The notes under the pieces were generated by a model. That model saw only the letters and a program-made list of their open reading frames with translations, was not told where the DNA came from and did not search any database. From a virus, in IMG/VR virus record IMGVR_UViG_3300033153_002781, positions 1 to 53,237 of that record: DNA of 53,237 nucleotides; one strand, 5' to 3'. This document shows, one piece after another, positions 17,219-24,032 of the stretch (the first letter of the stretch is position 1; every line of letters begins with the position of its first letter). A program made the position numbers and the translations under genes.

Positions 17219-19443
17219 GCTACATCACCAAAACCTTCTGGTACTGAAGTTTCGACTCCAGCTGGGTCATACTGGGGACTTCCTTCTATTATATAATCTA
17301 AAATTGATCTACATGAAAAATGAAGGCTCGGGGTATTGGCATCAAGTGCTGGATCGTTGATAGCAAATTCTTTCCCATCTCTTTCACGGCAAATGTCAGT
17401 TGTAACTTTGTCAATAACCGCAATGAATCTCATTCCCTTCACAAATGGGGTATTGGCTCTTCCAAATGCCTTCTTTCCTTGATTGATTATTGATGTTGTA
17501 TTTGTTTGTACCACTGTCTTTAATTGAGCTTTAGAATATCTATCGCCAAGCAATCCCGATTCAAGGTTCTTAACTACATCACGGCCTCTCAATCCTTCAT
17601 CTAAGCCAGCCTGAACTATCTTCTTTGTATCTTCAAGTATTCTCAATTCTAGGTCATTCGCATTGGCACTTCCATAATCAATCAGTCCATTTCTTATATT
17701 GGACATTTTCTGTTCAATGAAATTAAATGCGCCGGTTCTAGTCCTGACATCAAAGGATGGTTCCATACCGAAGCCGGTTAAATGAGTTTGATCACCCAAT
17801 ACGATATCAACCAATATCTCATCATACATTTCAAGGAATCCAGCTTCAAAGCCAACAATTTCCAATTTGAGACTATCAAGCCATGTTGGTGTTTCAGCGA
17901 ATTCAATTGACTTATCATCCTTTAAGTTCTTTTCAACTTCTTTGATTAATTTCTTGATTGAATTTTGAATTGTAGGAACTAAGAAATCTCCAAATTTCTT
18001 TTCGGCACTATCTAATTGAGCCTCCAATTGTGCTATTCTACCATCTGCAAATTGAGATGATTCCCCAACGTCCTTTCCTTCGCGCTGATTGGTCTGGGCT
18101 TCTGTTCGCGTAATACCGGCTACTGGTGATGGTGTATCAATTATAGCTTGACTGCCAGCTGTCTGTTTGGCTCTCCACGATTGATCCAAGTCATCCGCGA
18201 ATCTATCTTCCATCTCAGGCAATTGGAGTTCACGCCTTATCCACGGTTCAAGAGGATGCACCAATGAATTCTTAATCAATAGATCGAATGTCTGAGCCAT
18301 CTTGACCCTCTGAGTGATGCTGAATGGCTTGAATGTGAATACAGGATAATGTTTAACATTAGGGAAATTCAAATCTATTTCCTTTTTAATAAGTGCCCGG
18401 GTAAGATTTTGTAGTTTACGCTGAATGTATTCTATCCTGAATTCAAATAATTTATAAAATAAATCACCTAATGATTTTGAACCCTCGACCTCAGAACCAC
18501 CCAACAATGATGGGACAAGAAGACCCTTAGTGATTTCATTATCACAATAGGTTATCATTATCTTGAATGCCTCACCCTCTTTCTTGGGTTCCATCATCTC
18601 TACTTTATCATCCTTTTCAAGTGCGAAAGATGTACTGGTGATTATGTTTTTCAATCCATCCCTAGCTGCCTTCATATTTTTGGCCTTAACGAATGATATT
18701 AAAAGAGGAGCACCGAATCTCTCAATGAATATTGACCAGAATTTAAGAATGAAATCCTTTAGGAACCAATATTTATAGACGGCATCAAGGTCAGATTTCC
18801 CAATGAACTGGCTATAATCATCACCATTGACCCAAAGCAAAACCTTGTTCATGTCAAGTAGTATTGGATCTTGGTCGACATATTTTCCAGTTGGATATTT
18901 ATTTTCAAGTTCTATGTTATAAGGGAATTGCTGAATTGCTTTGAGATTTCCAAATTCATCACATGGTAACTTGATACTCTCTGGTGGTAAGACCTTGGCC
19001 TTTTTGACAAATATATATTCTTGGACTGGATCGCGTGCATATACCAGCTCACATACCATCTTTTTGAACCAGAGAGCATCCATCCATTTCTCGATCAGAT
19101 CCTCAATACCACCAGCACTCCAAGGATGCTCATTGATTCTATTCAATGATTCATAAAGGTAATTAGTCATCTGGGTTCCTAATACTTTCTGTTCATCCCA
19201 GTCATAATGAATCTCCCAACCAGCTGATAATACGGCTTCAACAGTTAAACCGACAACGGCTTTGACCTGAGCATCCTTCATCATTCTACGCCGAGCTTCA
19301 TTACTTGGCTCATCAGCACCATTGGAATCAATGTATGCTATCATGTCGTTGACATATTCATCAAAAGCCTGGACATATCCACGCTCTTTATTCCCATAGT
19401 CAGCCTCGACCTCTTCATCATCTATCTTATCTTCATTGGGCAT
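17215..19443 (-). CDS. Portal protein fused to MuF-type minor head protein
   Basis: 742 aa. The N-terminal ~430 residues match the Mu gp29/DUF935 portal type: RMMKDAQVKAVVGLTVEAVLSAGWEI, then FILKFWSIFIERFGAPLLISF and DVVLL-like strands, and QRVKMAQTFDLLIKNSLVHP. Residues about 560-735 are a MuF domain: RGRDVVKNLESGL, KTVVQTNTTSIINQGK, then IDKVTTDICRERDGKEF and the LHFSCRSILDYI ending. Most phages encode these as two genes; here they are one polypeptide, so every portal subunit carries a MuF domain unless it is cleaved. First gene of the late minus-strand operon, behind tandem TATA elements. Confidence 0.88.
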   Translation of the reverse strand: MPNEDKIDDEEVEADYGNKERGYVQAFDEYVNDMIAYIDSNGADEPSNEARRRMMKDAQVKAVVGLTVEAVLSAGWEIHYDWDEQKVLGTQMTNYLYESLNRINEHPWSAGGIEDLIEKWMDALWFKKMVCELVYARDPVQEYIFVKKAKVLPPESIKLPCDEFGNLKAIQQFPYNIELENKYPTGKYVDQDPILLDMNKVLLWVNGDDYSQFIGKSDLDAVYKYWFLKDFILKFWSIFIERFGAPLLISFVKAKNMKAARDGLKNIITSTSFALEKDDKVEMMEPKKEGEAFKIMITYCDNEITKGLLVPSLLGGSEVEGSKSLGDLFYKLFEFRIEYIQRKLQNLTRALIKKEIDLNFPNVKHYPVFTFKPFSITQRVKMAQTFDLLIKNSLVHPLEPWIRRELQLPEMEDRFADDLDQSWRAKQTAGSQAIIDTPSPVAGITRTEAQTNQREGKDVGESSQFADGRIAQLEAQLDSAEKKFGDFLVPTIQNSIKKLIKEVEKNLKDDKSIEFAETPTWLDSLKLEIVGFEAGFLEMYDEILVDIVLGDQTHLTGFGMEPSFDVRTRTGAFNFIEQKMSNIRNGLIDYGSANANDLELRILEDTKKIVQAGLDEGLRGRDVVKNLESGLLGDRYSKAQLKTVVQTNTTSIINQGKKAFGRANTPFVKGMRFIAVIDKVTTDICRERDGKEFAINDPALDANTPSLHFSCRSILDYIIEGSPQYDPAGVETSVPEGFGDVA

Positions 19444-19460
19444 AGAATCTAACAGGTGTA

Positions 19461-19484
19461 TTAATATAAAAGAGAATATATAAA
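19461..19484 (-). promoter_or_regulatory. Tandem TATA boxes of the virion operon
   Basis: Minus-strand TTTATATATT (19475-19484) and TTTATATTAA (19461-19470) lie 18-42 bases upstream of the portal ATG at 19443. The distal box would place transcription start about ten bases before the ATG; the proximal box would give a nearly leaderless message. AT-rich boxes at this distance are typical archaeal TATA/BRE promoters. Confidence 0.6.
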
Positions 19485-19514
19485 AGTTATGTTATGATTA
19501 TTGTGTTACAAGAA

Positions 19515-19524
19515 TTTATATATT
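19515..19524 (+). promoter_or_regulatory. TATA box for the 19.5-20.2 kb gene trio
   Basis: TTTATATATT is centred about 28 bases before ATG 19548, so the transcript would start at or just before the codon (leaderless). It faces away from the virion promoter, giving a compact divergent promoter region of roughly 100 bases. Confidence 0.6.
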
Positions 19525-19547
19525 TTGTAATCATGTTGGTTGATTAC

Positions 19548-19697
19548 ATGAAAATAAAAATGACTGTTGATGGTTATAGGTGCTCAAGATGTTATTATGA
19601 ATGGCAACCAAAAACTAAGGGGAAAAAGCCAATAGTTTGTCCAAAGTGCCATTCACCATACTGGGACAAGCCACGAAGGAATAAAAAGAAAAGGTGA
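19548..19697 (+). CDS. Basic zinc-ribbon protein
   Basis: 49 aa from ATG 19548 (leaderless spacing from the TATA box); ATG 19533 would add five residues. One ribbon, CSRC and CPKC separated by 17 residues, then a strongly basic tail. It resembles archaeal one-ribbon proteins such as the one at 46022. Possible nucleic-acid binder; the stop overlaps the next GTG (GTGA). Confidence 0.65.
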   Translation: MKIKMTVDGYRCSRCYYEWQPKTKGKKPIVCPKCHSPYWDKPRRNKKKR

Positions 19698-19861
19698 TTG
19701 TGATTAGAGAAGAGGTTGTATTGGTGTGTGGTTCACTTGGTGATTGCTACGGTGAATGCGATTTGGTGTTGGCTATAATCGAACGAGTCACAAGGGATGG
19801 ATTGAACTTGACCGTCAGGTGTGAGGATGCTTGGAAAAGTGAACGGGTGTGGCTTGAATGA
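19694..19861 (+). CDS. Small protein, GTG start, coupled on both sides
   Basis: 55 aa starting GTG 19694 (GTGA overlap with the previous stop) and ending TGA overlapping the next ATG (ATGA at 19858-19861). It has four cysteines (VCGSLGDCYGECD, then VRCEDAW) and beta-like hydrophobic spacing. The double overlap is strong support that it is real. No family recognised. Confidence 0.6.
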   Translation: MIVIREEVVLVCGSLGDCYGECDLVLAIIERVTRDGLNLTVRCEDAWKSERVWLE

Positions 19862-20205
19862 ATACAATTCTATTTTGCATTATGTGGTTAATATTCAAAC
19901 ATTGGTTAGTTGATTTTGTTCTACAGACACCTTATCAATGGATGAACAAGGGTAAATATGGGCATCCTGGAGGAATATTACATAGTGTTTTGATGGTCGC
20001 ATTCAGTATTCCAGTTGCCGTTGTATTAAATGCTTGGTGGATACTTCCAATGGAATTCATCGTACATTATCATGTTGATTGGGCAAAGATTCAAATCAAT
20101 GATAAATTTGAATTGAAACCAGACACAAGTGAAAGGTATTGGTGGTTACTAGGATTTGACCAGATGATGCATTATCTTACATATATCGTGATGGTCATGT
20201 TATGA
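19858..20205 (+). CDS. DUF3307-like membrane protein
   Basis: 115 aa with three to four hydrophobic helices (MNTILFCIMWLIFKHWLVDFVL, GGILHSVLMVAFSIPVAVVLNAWWIL, LTYIVMVML). The conserved polar residues HWLVDFVLQT, HYHVDWAKI and FDQMMHY match the pattern of the DUF3307 family (H-x-x-x-D, H-x-x-x-D-x-x-K, D-Q-x-x-H), found in phages and bacteria. Function of the family is unknown; it probably sits in the host membrane. It meets the terminase gene tail to tail, four bases apart. Confidence 0.75.
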   Translation: MNTILFCIMWLIFKHWLVDFVLQTPYQWMNKGKYGHPGGILHSVLMVAFSIPVAVVLNAWWILPMEFIVHYHVDWAKIQINDKFELKPDTSERYWWLLGFDQMMHYLTYIVMVML

Positions 20206-20209
20206 TTAA

Positions 20210-21619
20210 TCAACTGGTATATGGATTTCCATGCCTCAAAACATTGTTTGGGTCGTTATTATTCAACACAGATAATCCCTGCCTGACATTCTGAACACTT
20301 GAACCTGAGCCATAATCGACAACCTCATTTTCATCTACATAAGCCTTACAAGCTAGCAATGCCGCAATCACGATATCATCATTTGATCCTTTTGGATGAT
20401 GGTATCTTGTCTTACCGCTTTTCAGCTTTTTGGCTTCCCATTCATAGAATTGTTGTCTTAGGTCGTAATCCTTCCAGAATTCTACTTTTGGATCGAATCC
20501 AACATCTACATCACCCTCACCAAGTTTCATGAACTCATCAACAATCTCTTGTTTTTCCTCATTGCTAAGGAATACACCTTCTACTGGAACTGTCTGAGGC
20601 AACATATCAATGATGCCTTCACCGACCCCAGTCATATCTACCAGACCATTGGCGATGTTGTATTCATCGTAAAGATCGATTATTTCATCAAACACAAGCT
20701 TGTATGATTTGAATGCTGATAACCGTCTTAAATCAACCTGATAAAGCTTATTACCACTCCATCCAAGGATTACAAAGACAGTCTCATCCTGTTTACCGAT
20801 ATCACCGCCTAAGAAATAATGTTGCATGTCTGGTAATCCATCCAATTCATCAGGATCTATTTTTATTATTGCATCAAGCATCTCAGTAGCGAAAGCAACA
20901 TCAACATCAGTAAGGAATATACAATTGAATGCAGCATCGAATTTTGCTCTTGGCATTCTGGCCTTCCTACGCAAGACATATTCCTTATCTATAAATGGGC
21001 ACTCAGTCCATTTCTGGGTAATTACAGATACGCCAGTTTTGATTCTGGTGAGTTGATAGAAATGATTTCGCCTTTTGGGTGTGCCAATCTCTTGAATCTT
21101 AGCACCAGTCGCTGCTCCACTGGGTAAGATTCCCTCATAATACAGCCTATCATTAACATCCTGAGCCTCATCTATCTGGATTTTTGTAGGGCTGTATCCA
21201 TCCACATGAGCCTGTTCTGAAGCGGACAATGTATGAAGTGTATTTCCATTTTTCATAGTGATAGTTCTCTTAAGCTGGTCTTGAACATATCCTTTCAAAA
21301 TAGGAATCGTGTTAAAGAATTGGTGGACACGGCCCATTACAATTGATGTCTGTGGTAGAGATGGGGCATAAAGAATAGTGTGGTCTGGTTCACCGTTTTT
21401 ATCCTTACCAAAACACAATTCATGAGTGTCATATACGGCTAGTGACTCAGATTTTCCACTTTGCCGGGAAAATATTCCAACTGTGTGATTGTCATTTCTA
21501 AACGATTCTATAAGGGATATCTGCTTAGGTGCTAATGTCCACCTTCGCTTATACAATATGTTGTGGGCAAAGAACCCGACATCATTTTCCAGTCGATCTA
21601 TGAATTTCTGATTATCCAT
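20210..21619 (-). CDS. terL: Terminase large subunit
   Basis: 469 aa from ATG 21619, which overlaps the upstream stop in ATGGATAA; an upstream ATG at 21655 would add 12 residues. ATPase: Walker A-like SRQSGKSES near residue 50, Walker B KIQIDEAQD near 150, coupling motif EIGTPKRR. Nuclease: GGDIGKQDETVFVIL near 270 and NDDIVIAALLA near 420 supply the acidic RNase H-like residues. It packages DNA through the portal. It is transcribed with the zinc-ribbon gene upstream and separately from the portal operon. Confidence 0.95.
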   Translation of the reverse strand: MDNQKFIDRLENDVGFFAHNILYKRRWTLAPKQISLIESFRNDNHTVGIFSRQSGKSESLAVYDTHELCFGKDKNGEPDHTILYAPSLPQTSIVMGRVHQFFNTIPILKGYVQDQLKRTITMKNGNTLHTLSASEQAHVDGYSPTKIQIDEAQDVNDRLYYEGILPSGAATGAKIQEIGTPKRRNHFYQLTRIKTGVSVITQKWTECPFIDKEYVLRRKARMPRAKFDAAFNCIFLTDVDVAFATEMLDAIIKIDPDELDGLPDMQHYFLGGDIGKQDETVFVILGWSGNKLYQVDLRRLSAFKSYKLVFDEIIDLYDEYNIANGLVDMTGVGEGIIDMLPQTVPVEGVFLSNEEKQEIVDEFMKLGEGDVDVGFDPKVEFWKDYDLRQQFYEWEAKKLKSGKTRYHHPKGSNDDIVIAALLACKAYVDENEVVDYGSGSSVQNVRQGLSVLNNNDPNNVLRHGNPYTS

Positions 21620-22088
21620 TGTCTTCCTCTGATTTTTCCTTTGGCTTATTAGCATCCATTGATTCCATAGCCTTCAGAAGATATTCTCTGAAATCACCAA
21701 CAACATCATGCTTCATGAACTTGGTATCCTTCCTGATTGATTTGATTGTCAGATTCAATTTATCGGCTAGGTTCTTCCAGTGATTACGCTCGGACCTTAG
21801 CAAATCCATGATAATCTTAGACTCATCATCATTGGCTATCTTCTTCTCATAGTGCCTCATATTGATTTCACAACGGACTAATTGCCGAACCATGTCATCA
21901 TGAAGGACATCATCGTAATCATCACCAAAGACCTCTTTGAGCTTGTCTATCATGACCTTTGTTTTATCACGATACTCAATCTCCTTATCATCATTATCAT
22001 AGAATCTATTTGAATTGCAATTCGGGCAAAGAACTGATTCGCCTTCAAACTCTACATCACATATGGGACATTCTTCCATTTGGCGCAC
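21612..22088 (-). CDS. Probable terminase small subunit with N-terminal zinc ribbon
   Basis: 158 aa if started at GTG 22088; ATG 22079 gives 155. The TATA box at 22111-22120 places transcription start near 22088, favouring a leaderless GTG. Residues 7-24 are a zinc ribbon (CPIC, CPNC). The rest is helical, with DLLRSERNHWKNLADKLNLTIKSIR resembling the C-terminal part of P27-type small terminases. Directly upstream of terL and overlapping it. The DNA-recognition role is inferred from context; the ribbon in a small terminase is uncommon. Confidence 0.6.
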   Translation of the reverse strand: MRQMEECPICDVEFEGESVLCPNCNSNRFYDNDDKEIEYRDKTKVMIDKLKEVFGDDYDDVLHDDMVRQLVRCEINMRHYEKKIANDDESKIIMDLLRSERNHWKNLADKLNLTIKSIRKDTKFMKHDVVGDFREYLLKAMESMDANKPKEKSEEDNG

Positions 22089-22110
22089 CGTGATATTAAT
22101 AGATTACATG

Positions 22111-22120
22111 ATATATTAAT
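22111..22120 (-). promoter_or_regulatory. TATA box of the terminase operon
   Basis: Minus-strand ATTAATATAT is centred about 27 bases before GTG 22088. It lies just downstream of the tRNA-Gln 3' end and its T-run, so the tRNA transcript and the terminase transcript are probably separate. Confidence 0.5.
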
Positions 22121-22138
22121 CTTTGTTAAGAAAAAAAG

Positions 22139-22269
22139 TTACCCTGCTCGTATTTGAAACGAGGTCGCCGGATTTCTTTAGATTCCAGATCCAAGGGTCG
22201 GAAAAGGATTTGAAGTCCTTCTAGAATCTATCAAAGTCCGAAGTTATGGCCAGACTAAACCACAGGGTA
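22139..22269 (-). tRNA. tRNA-Gln (anticodon TTG) with a 57-base archaeal intron
   Basis: Cloverleaf read by hand: acceptor TACCCTG/CAGGGTA, discriminator A, D-arm GTT/AAC with loop holding the expected A14 and GG, anticodon stem TCGGA/TCCGG, loop CTTTGAA after splicing, variable CGAC, T-arm CTCGT-TTCAAAT-ACGAG. The intron (22174-22230) lies between 37 and 38. Flanks form a canonical bulge-helix-bulge: central helix CTTT/AAAG, three-base bulges GAT and AAA, inner helix AGATTC/GAATCT. Mature length is 74 bases with the discriminator; CCA is not encoded, a T-run follows. U1-A72 is a weak end pair. Reads CAA/CAG codons. Confidence 0.85.
22174..22230 (-). other. Bulge-helix-bulge tRNA intron
   Basis: 57 bases between nucleotides 37 and 38 of the tRNA-Gln. 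Cleavage after the second base of each three-base bulge (GA^T and AA^A) restores the seven-base loop CTTTGAA exactly. Such introns are removed by the archaeal splicing endonuclease, so splicing must use the host enzyme; no endonuclease gene is visible here. Confidence 0.8.
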
Positions 22270-22275
22270 AATGTG

Positions 22276-22346
22276 TGCAGAGGGTGGGATGTGAACCCAC
22301 CACTCCAGGGGGCGACCCCGTTCCCAGCTCACTAGGCTGCTCTACA
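22276..22346 (-). tRNA. Degenerate tRNA-like element (possible tRNA pseudogene)
   Basis: Length is about 71 bases, like its neighbours. It has a good T-stem (GTGGG/CCCAC) and acceptor-like pairing TGTAGAG/CTCTGCA. But the T-loop is TTCACAT (position 58 is C rather than A), the D-arm lacks the GG pair, and no seven-base anticodon loop with a well-paired five-base stem can be drawn; the best leaves one mismatch and would give CGC. I therefore call it tRNA-like and assign no amino acid. Confidence 0.35.
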
Positions 22347-22352
22347 TTATGA

Positions 22353-22423
22353 TTGCGACCCTTGGATTTGAACCAAGCTTGTCAGGTCATGAGCCTGAAA
22401 TGTTACCGCTACACTAGGTCGCA
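22353..22423 (-). tRNA. tRNA-Met (anticodon CAT; elongator or Ile2 not distinguishable)
   Basis: Clean cloverleaf: acceptor TGCGACC/GGTCGCA with discriminator A, D-arm GTGT with loop AGCGGTA, anticodon stem TCAGG/CCTGA with loop CTCATGA, variable CAAG, T-arm CTTGG-TTCAAAT-CCAAG. No intron. The anticodon stem lacks the three G-C pairs of initiator tRNA, so it is an elongator, or an Ile2 tRNA if C34 is modified. U1-A72 as in the tRNA-Gln. Confidence 0.85.
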
Positions 22424-22543
22424 TTATATCTTATCCATTAACTCATTAAGTTTCTTCTGGACAAAGCCTGAAAGACTTATCTCGGGGTGGTCATTAAGCC
22501 ACTCGTCTTGTTTATCGGTGATAGATACTCCGCGCCTTGGCAT
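22424..22543 (-). CDS. 39-residue ribbon-helix-helix-like regulator
   Basis: Starts ATG 22543 and ends one base before the tRNA-Met 5' end. The sequence VSITDKQDEWLNDHPEIS and LSGFVQKKLNELMDKI follows the pattern of tiny archaeal RHH proteins (D-E-W-L, then hydrophobic L-S-G-x-V/F-x-x-K-L-x-E-L). Such proteins bind DNA as dimers. It may regulate the early minus-strand genes or be co-transcribed with the tRNAs; both are inference. Confidence 0.7.
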   Translation of the reverse strand: MPRRGVSITDKQDEWLNDHPEISLSGFVQKKLNELMDKI

Positions 22544-22547
22544 GTTA

Positions 22548-22886
22548 TCACCTGTTGTTTACATTGGATTCTTCAAGATGGAATTTAAGTGGAGCATCAG
22601 GATGGCATGTTTTACACCATGGGCCGTCTGGACTGTTCTGCAGTTCTGTTCCACATTCGGGACAATTAGATTGACCTTGAACATTATCTTTATCCATCAT
22701 AGCCATATGCAAGTCATGGTTGACCTCACTAGCGTTTGCTAGGATTATCTCTCCATCTGAGTGTATAAGAACTACCTTTGGATTTATAGAATGGTGAATT
22801 TCATATATGTGAATATCATCCTTATTTGCCTTCTCCATGACCTTCAAAGCCTGTTCTCGTGTTATATGTGTTAAGCACCAAGTCAT
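22548..22886 (-). CDS. Zinc-ribbon protein, unknown function
   Basis: 112 aa. The first 60 residues are alpha/beta with hydrophobic strands (HIYEIHHSINPKVVLIHSDGEIILA); residues about 75-94 form a zinc ribbon (CPEC, CKTC). No family recognised. It belongs to a run of small minus-strand genes with tight spacing. Confidence 0.65.
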   Translation of the reverse strand: MTWCLTHITREQALKVMEKANKDDIHIYEIHHSINPKVVLIHSDGEIILANASEVNHDLHMAMMDKDNVQGQSNCPECGTELQNSPDGPWCKTCHPDAPLKFHLEESNVNNR

Positions 22887-22890
22887 ATAA

Positions 22891-23100
22891 TCACCCGAAC
22901 AGGTTACTCATGCCAGCACAAGCGACATCCTCAGCTGTCTCTTCCATCTTTGGGAACAACTCAAAGAACATCCTCTTCAGAGGCTTGTGTTTGTTCAGAT
23001 TGTCGGCTAGTTCCTTTGCTGCTGTCTTCTTTGTCAAACTCTTTCCAGTGACCTGTTTGTAGGTCTCTATAAATCCTTCTTTCGTTGGCATCTTATTCAT
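22891..23100 (-). CDS. Small helical protein, unknown
   Basis: 69 aa, Lys-rich and helical (FIETYKQVTGKSLTKKTAAKELADNLNKHK), ending in a hydrophobic GMSNLFG. Stop and start overlap neighbours by four bases or fewer. No family recognised. Confidence 0.6.
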   Translation of the reverse strand: MNKMPTKEGFIETYKQVTGKSLTKKTAAKELADNLNKHKPLKRMFFELFPKMEETAEDVACAGMSNLFG

Positions 23101-23285
23101 CTCCTATCAAGTATTTCTTTGAATTGTCCATATGTTTTAACAGATCGAACTTCCCCCTTGTCAACTCTATCACAGAAAGTCTGCATAGCATCAAGGCATT
23201 CGTTCAATAATGATTCTTTCTTTACCAATTCATGAATTCTATTGATTAGCATATCTCCAGCTTCATCCATATCCATTTCATTCAA
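23097..23285 (-). CDS. Small helical protein, unknown
   Basis: 62 aa, acidic helical N-terminus (MDEAGDMLINRIHELVKKESLLNECLDAM). Eight-base overlap with the upstream gene and four-base overlap downstream support translation. Not recognised. Confidence 0.55.
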   Translation of the reverse strand: MNEMDMDEAGDMLINRIHELVKKESLLNECLDAMQTFCDRVDKGEVRSVKTYGQFKEILDRR

Positions 23286-23535
23286 CTCCCATGTTTTCCC
23301 TGTAAATTCTTAATTTGTCAAGATCGACATCATATTTCTTAGCCCTGCGATACACGATAGCACCTGATAACTCACCTATCTTTTGTAAGATAAGGGATGC
23401 CCGCATTGTTGATACACCAATAATACGACCAATGGACTTACTATTGGTGACCTCTGACTTCTTTTCCAAGATGAGGTCGATGACATTGTTTTGTTGATTC
23501 ATTATATAATCTGTATTAGTCATGAAATCACTCAT
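23278..23535 (-). CDS. Winged-helix-like small DNA-binding protein
   Basis: 85 aa. Residues 30-65 read as a helix-turn-helix (SIGRIIGVSTMRASLILQKIGELSGAIVYRR), followed by a basic segment that could be a wing. Overlaps both neighbours. Possibly a regulator of this early minus-strand block; the DNA target is unknown. Confidence 0.55.
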   Translation of the reverse strand: MSDFMTNTDYIMNQQNNVIDLILEKKSEVTNSKSIGRIIGVSTMRASLILQKIGELSGAIVYRRAKKYDVDLDKLRIYRENMGVE

Positions 23536-23752
23536 TCACTACTACCATCACCTTTGGAGAGCATTCCTTACACAGAACGGTGACCTCTTGATCTCCACCG
23601 AATTGCACATGTGTAGAGTCATCACCATCAGCCTCAATTAACATTCCCGTCTGGAGAGTGCAAACGGATTCCCCATCATCTAGCTCTCTCTCACACAGGT
23701 CACACCGTATGTTGCCCTCATAGTGTTTTTGCAGTCTCTTATCAATTTCCAT
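23528..23752 (-). CDS. Small zinc-binding protein
   Basis: 74 aa with CDLCERELDDGE near residue 18 and VLCKEC near 60, the paired CxxC spacing of a treble-clef or ribbon. Start ATG 23752 has GGAGATGAATC upstream, a strong ribosome site. First gene after the structured non-coding stretch. Confidence 0.65.
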   Translation of the reverse strand: MEIDKRLQKHYEGNIRCDLCERELDDGESVCTLQTGMLIEADGDDSTHVQFGGDQEVTVLCKECSPKVMVVVNE

Positions 23753-23759
23753 GATTCAT

Positions 23760-24010
23760 CTCCATTAGATTGAGGTGGGAGCAGTTTCGGTTCCACCCCT
23801 TCAGCCCTTGAGGTTGCTCCCGTGAACGTCTTGCTTGACTTCTTACGAGTATCCCGCCCCTTTCAGTCTGTTGGGGTATTTGTTGGGGACATCTTTATGG
23901 ACCTCTGCTCGACAGTGAGGTGGTCAGTTAGTCAGGCATGACCAGGCGCATGTATCCTAGGGCTAGCCTTGTCAAAAGGGATGGTAGTCGCAATTTAACA
24001 ACAAAGCCCG
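23760..24010 (-). ncRNA. Structured non-coding RNA candidate
   Basis: About 250 bases between two co-directional genes hold no open frame longer than about ten codons. The stretch is visibly richer in G and C than its surroundings. Minus-strand stems include GGGAGCA/TGCTCCC, GGTCA/TGACC, ACCTC/GAGGT, GACT/AGTC and the palindrome GGCTAGCC. Two related blocks, CTGAAGGGGTGGAAC and CTGAAAGGGGCGGGA, occur about 60 bases apart. I recognise no known RNA family. It could be a stable viral RNA, or a long structured leader of the 23528 gene. Confidence 0.5.
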
Positions 24011-24032
24011 TATGGATCGTGATATAAGCAGA

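Noticed and set aside
20210-22088. Terminase pair as an incoming cassette from another virus
   Set aside because: Orientation and composition match the virion operon and a local TATA box explains the separate transcription; nothing in the sequence indicates transfer.
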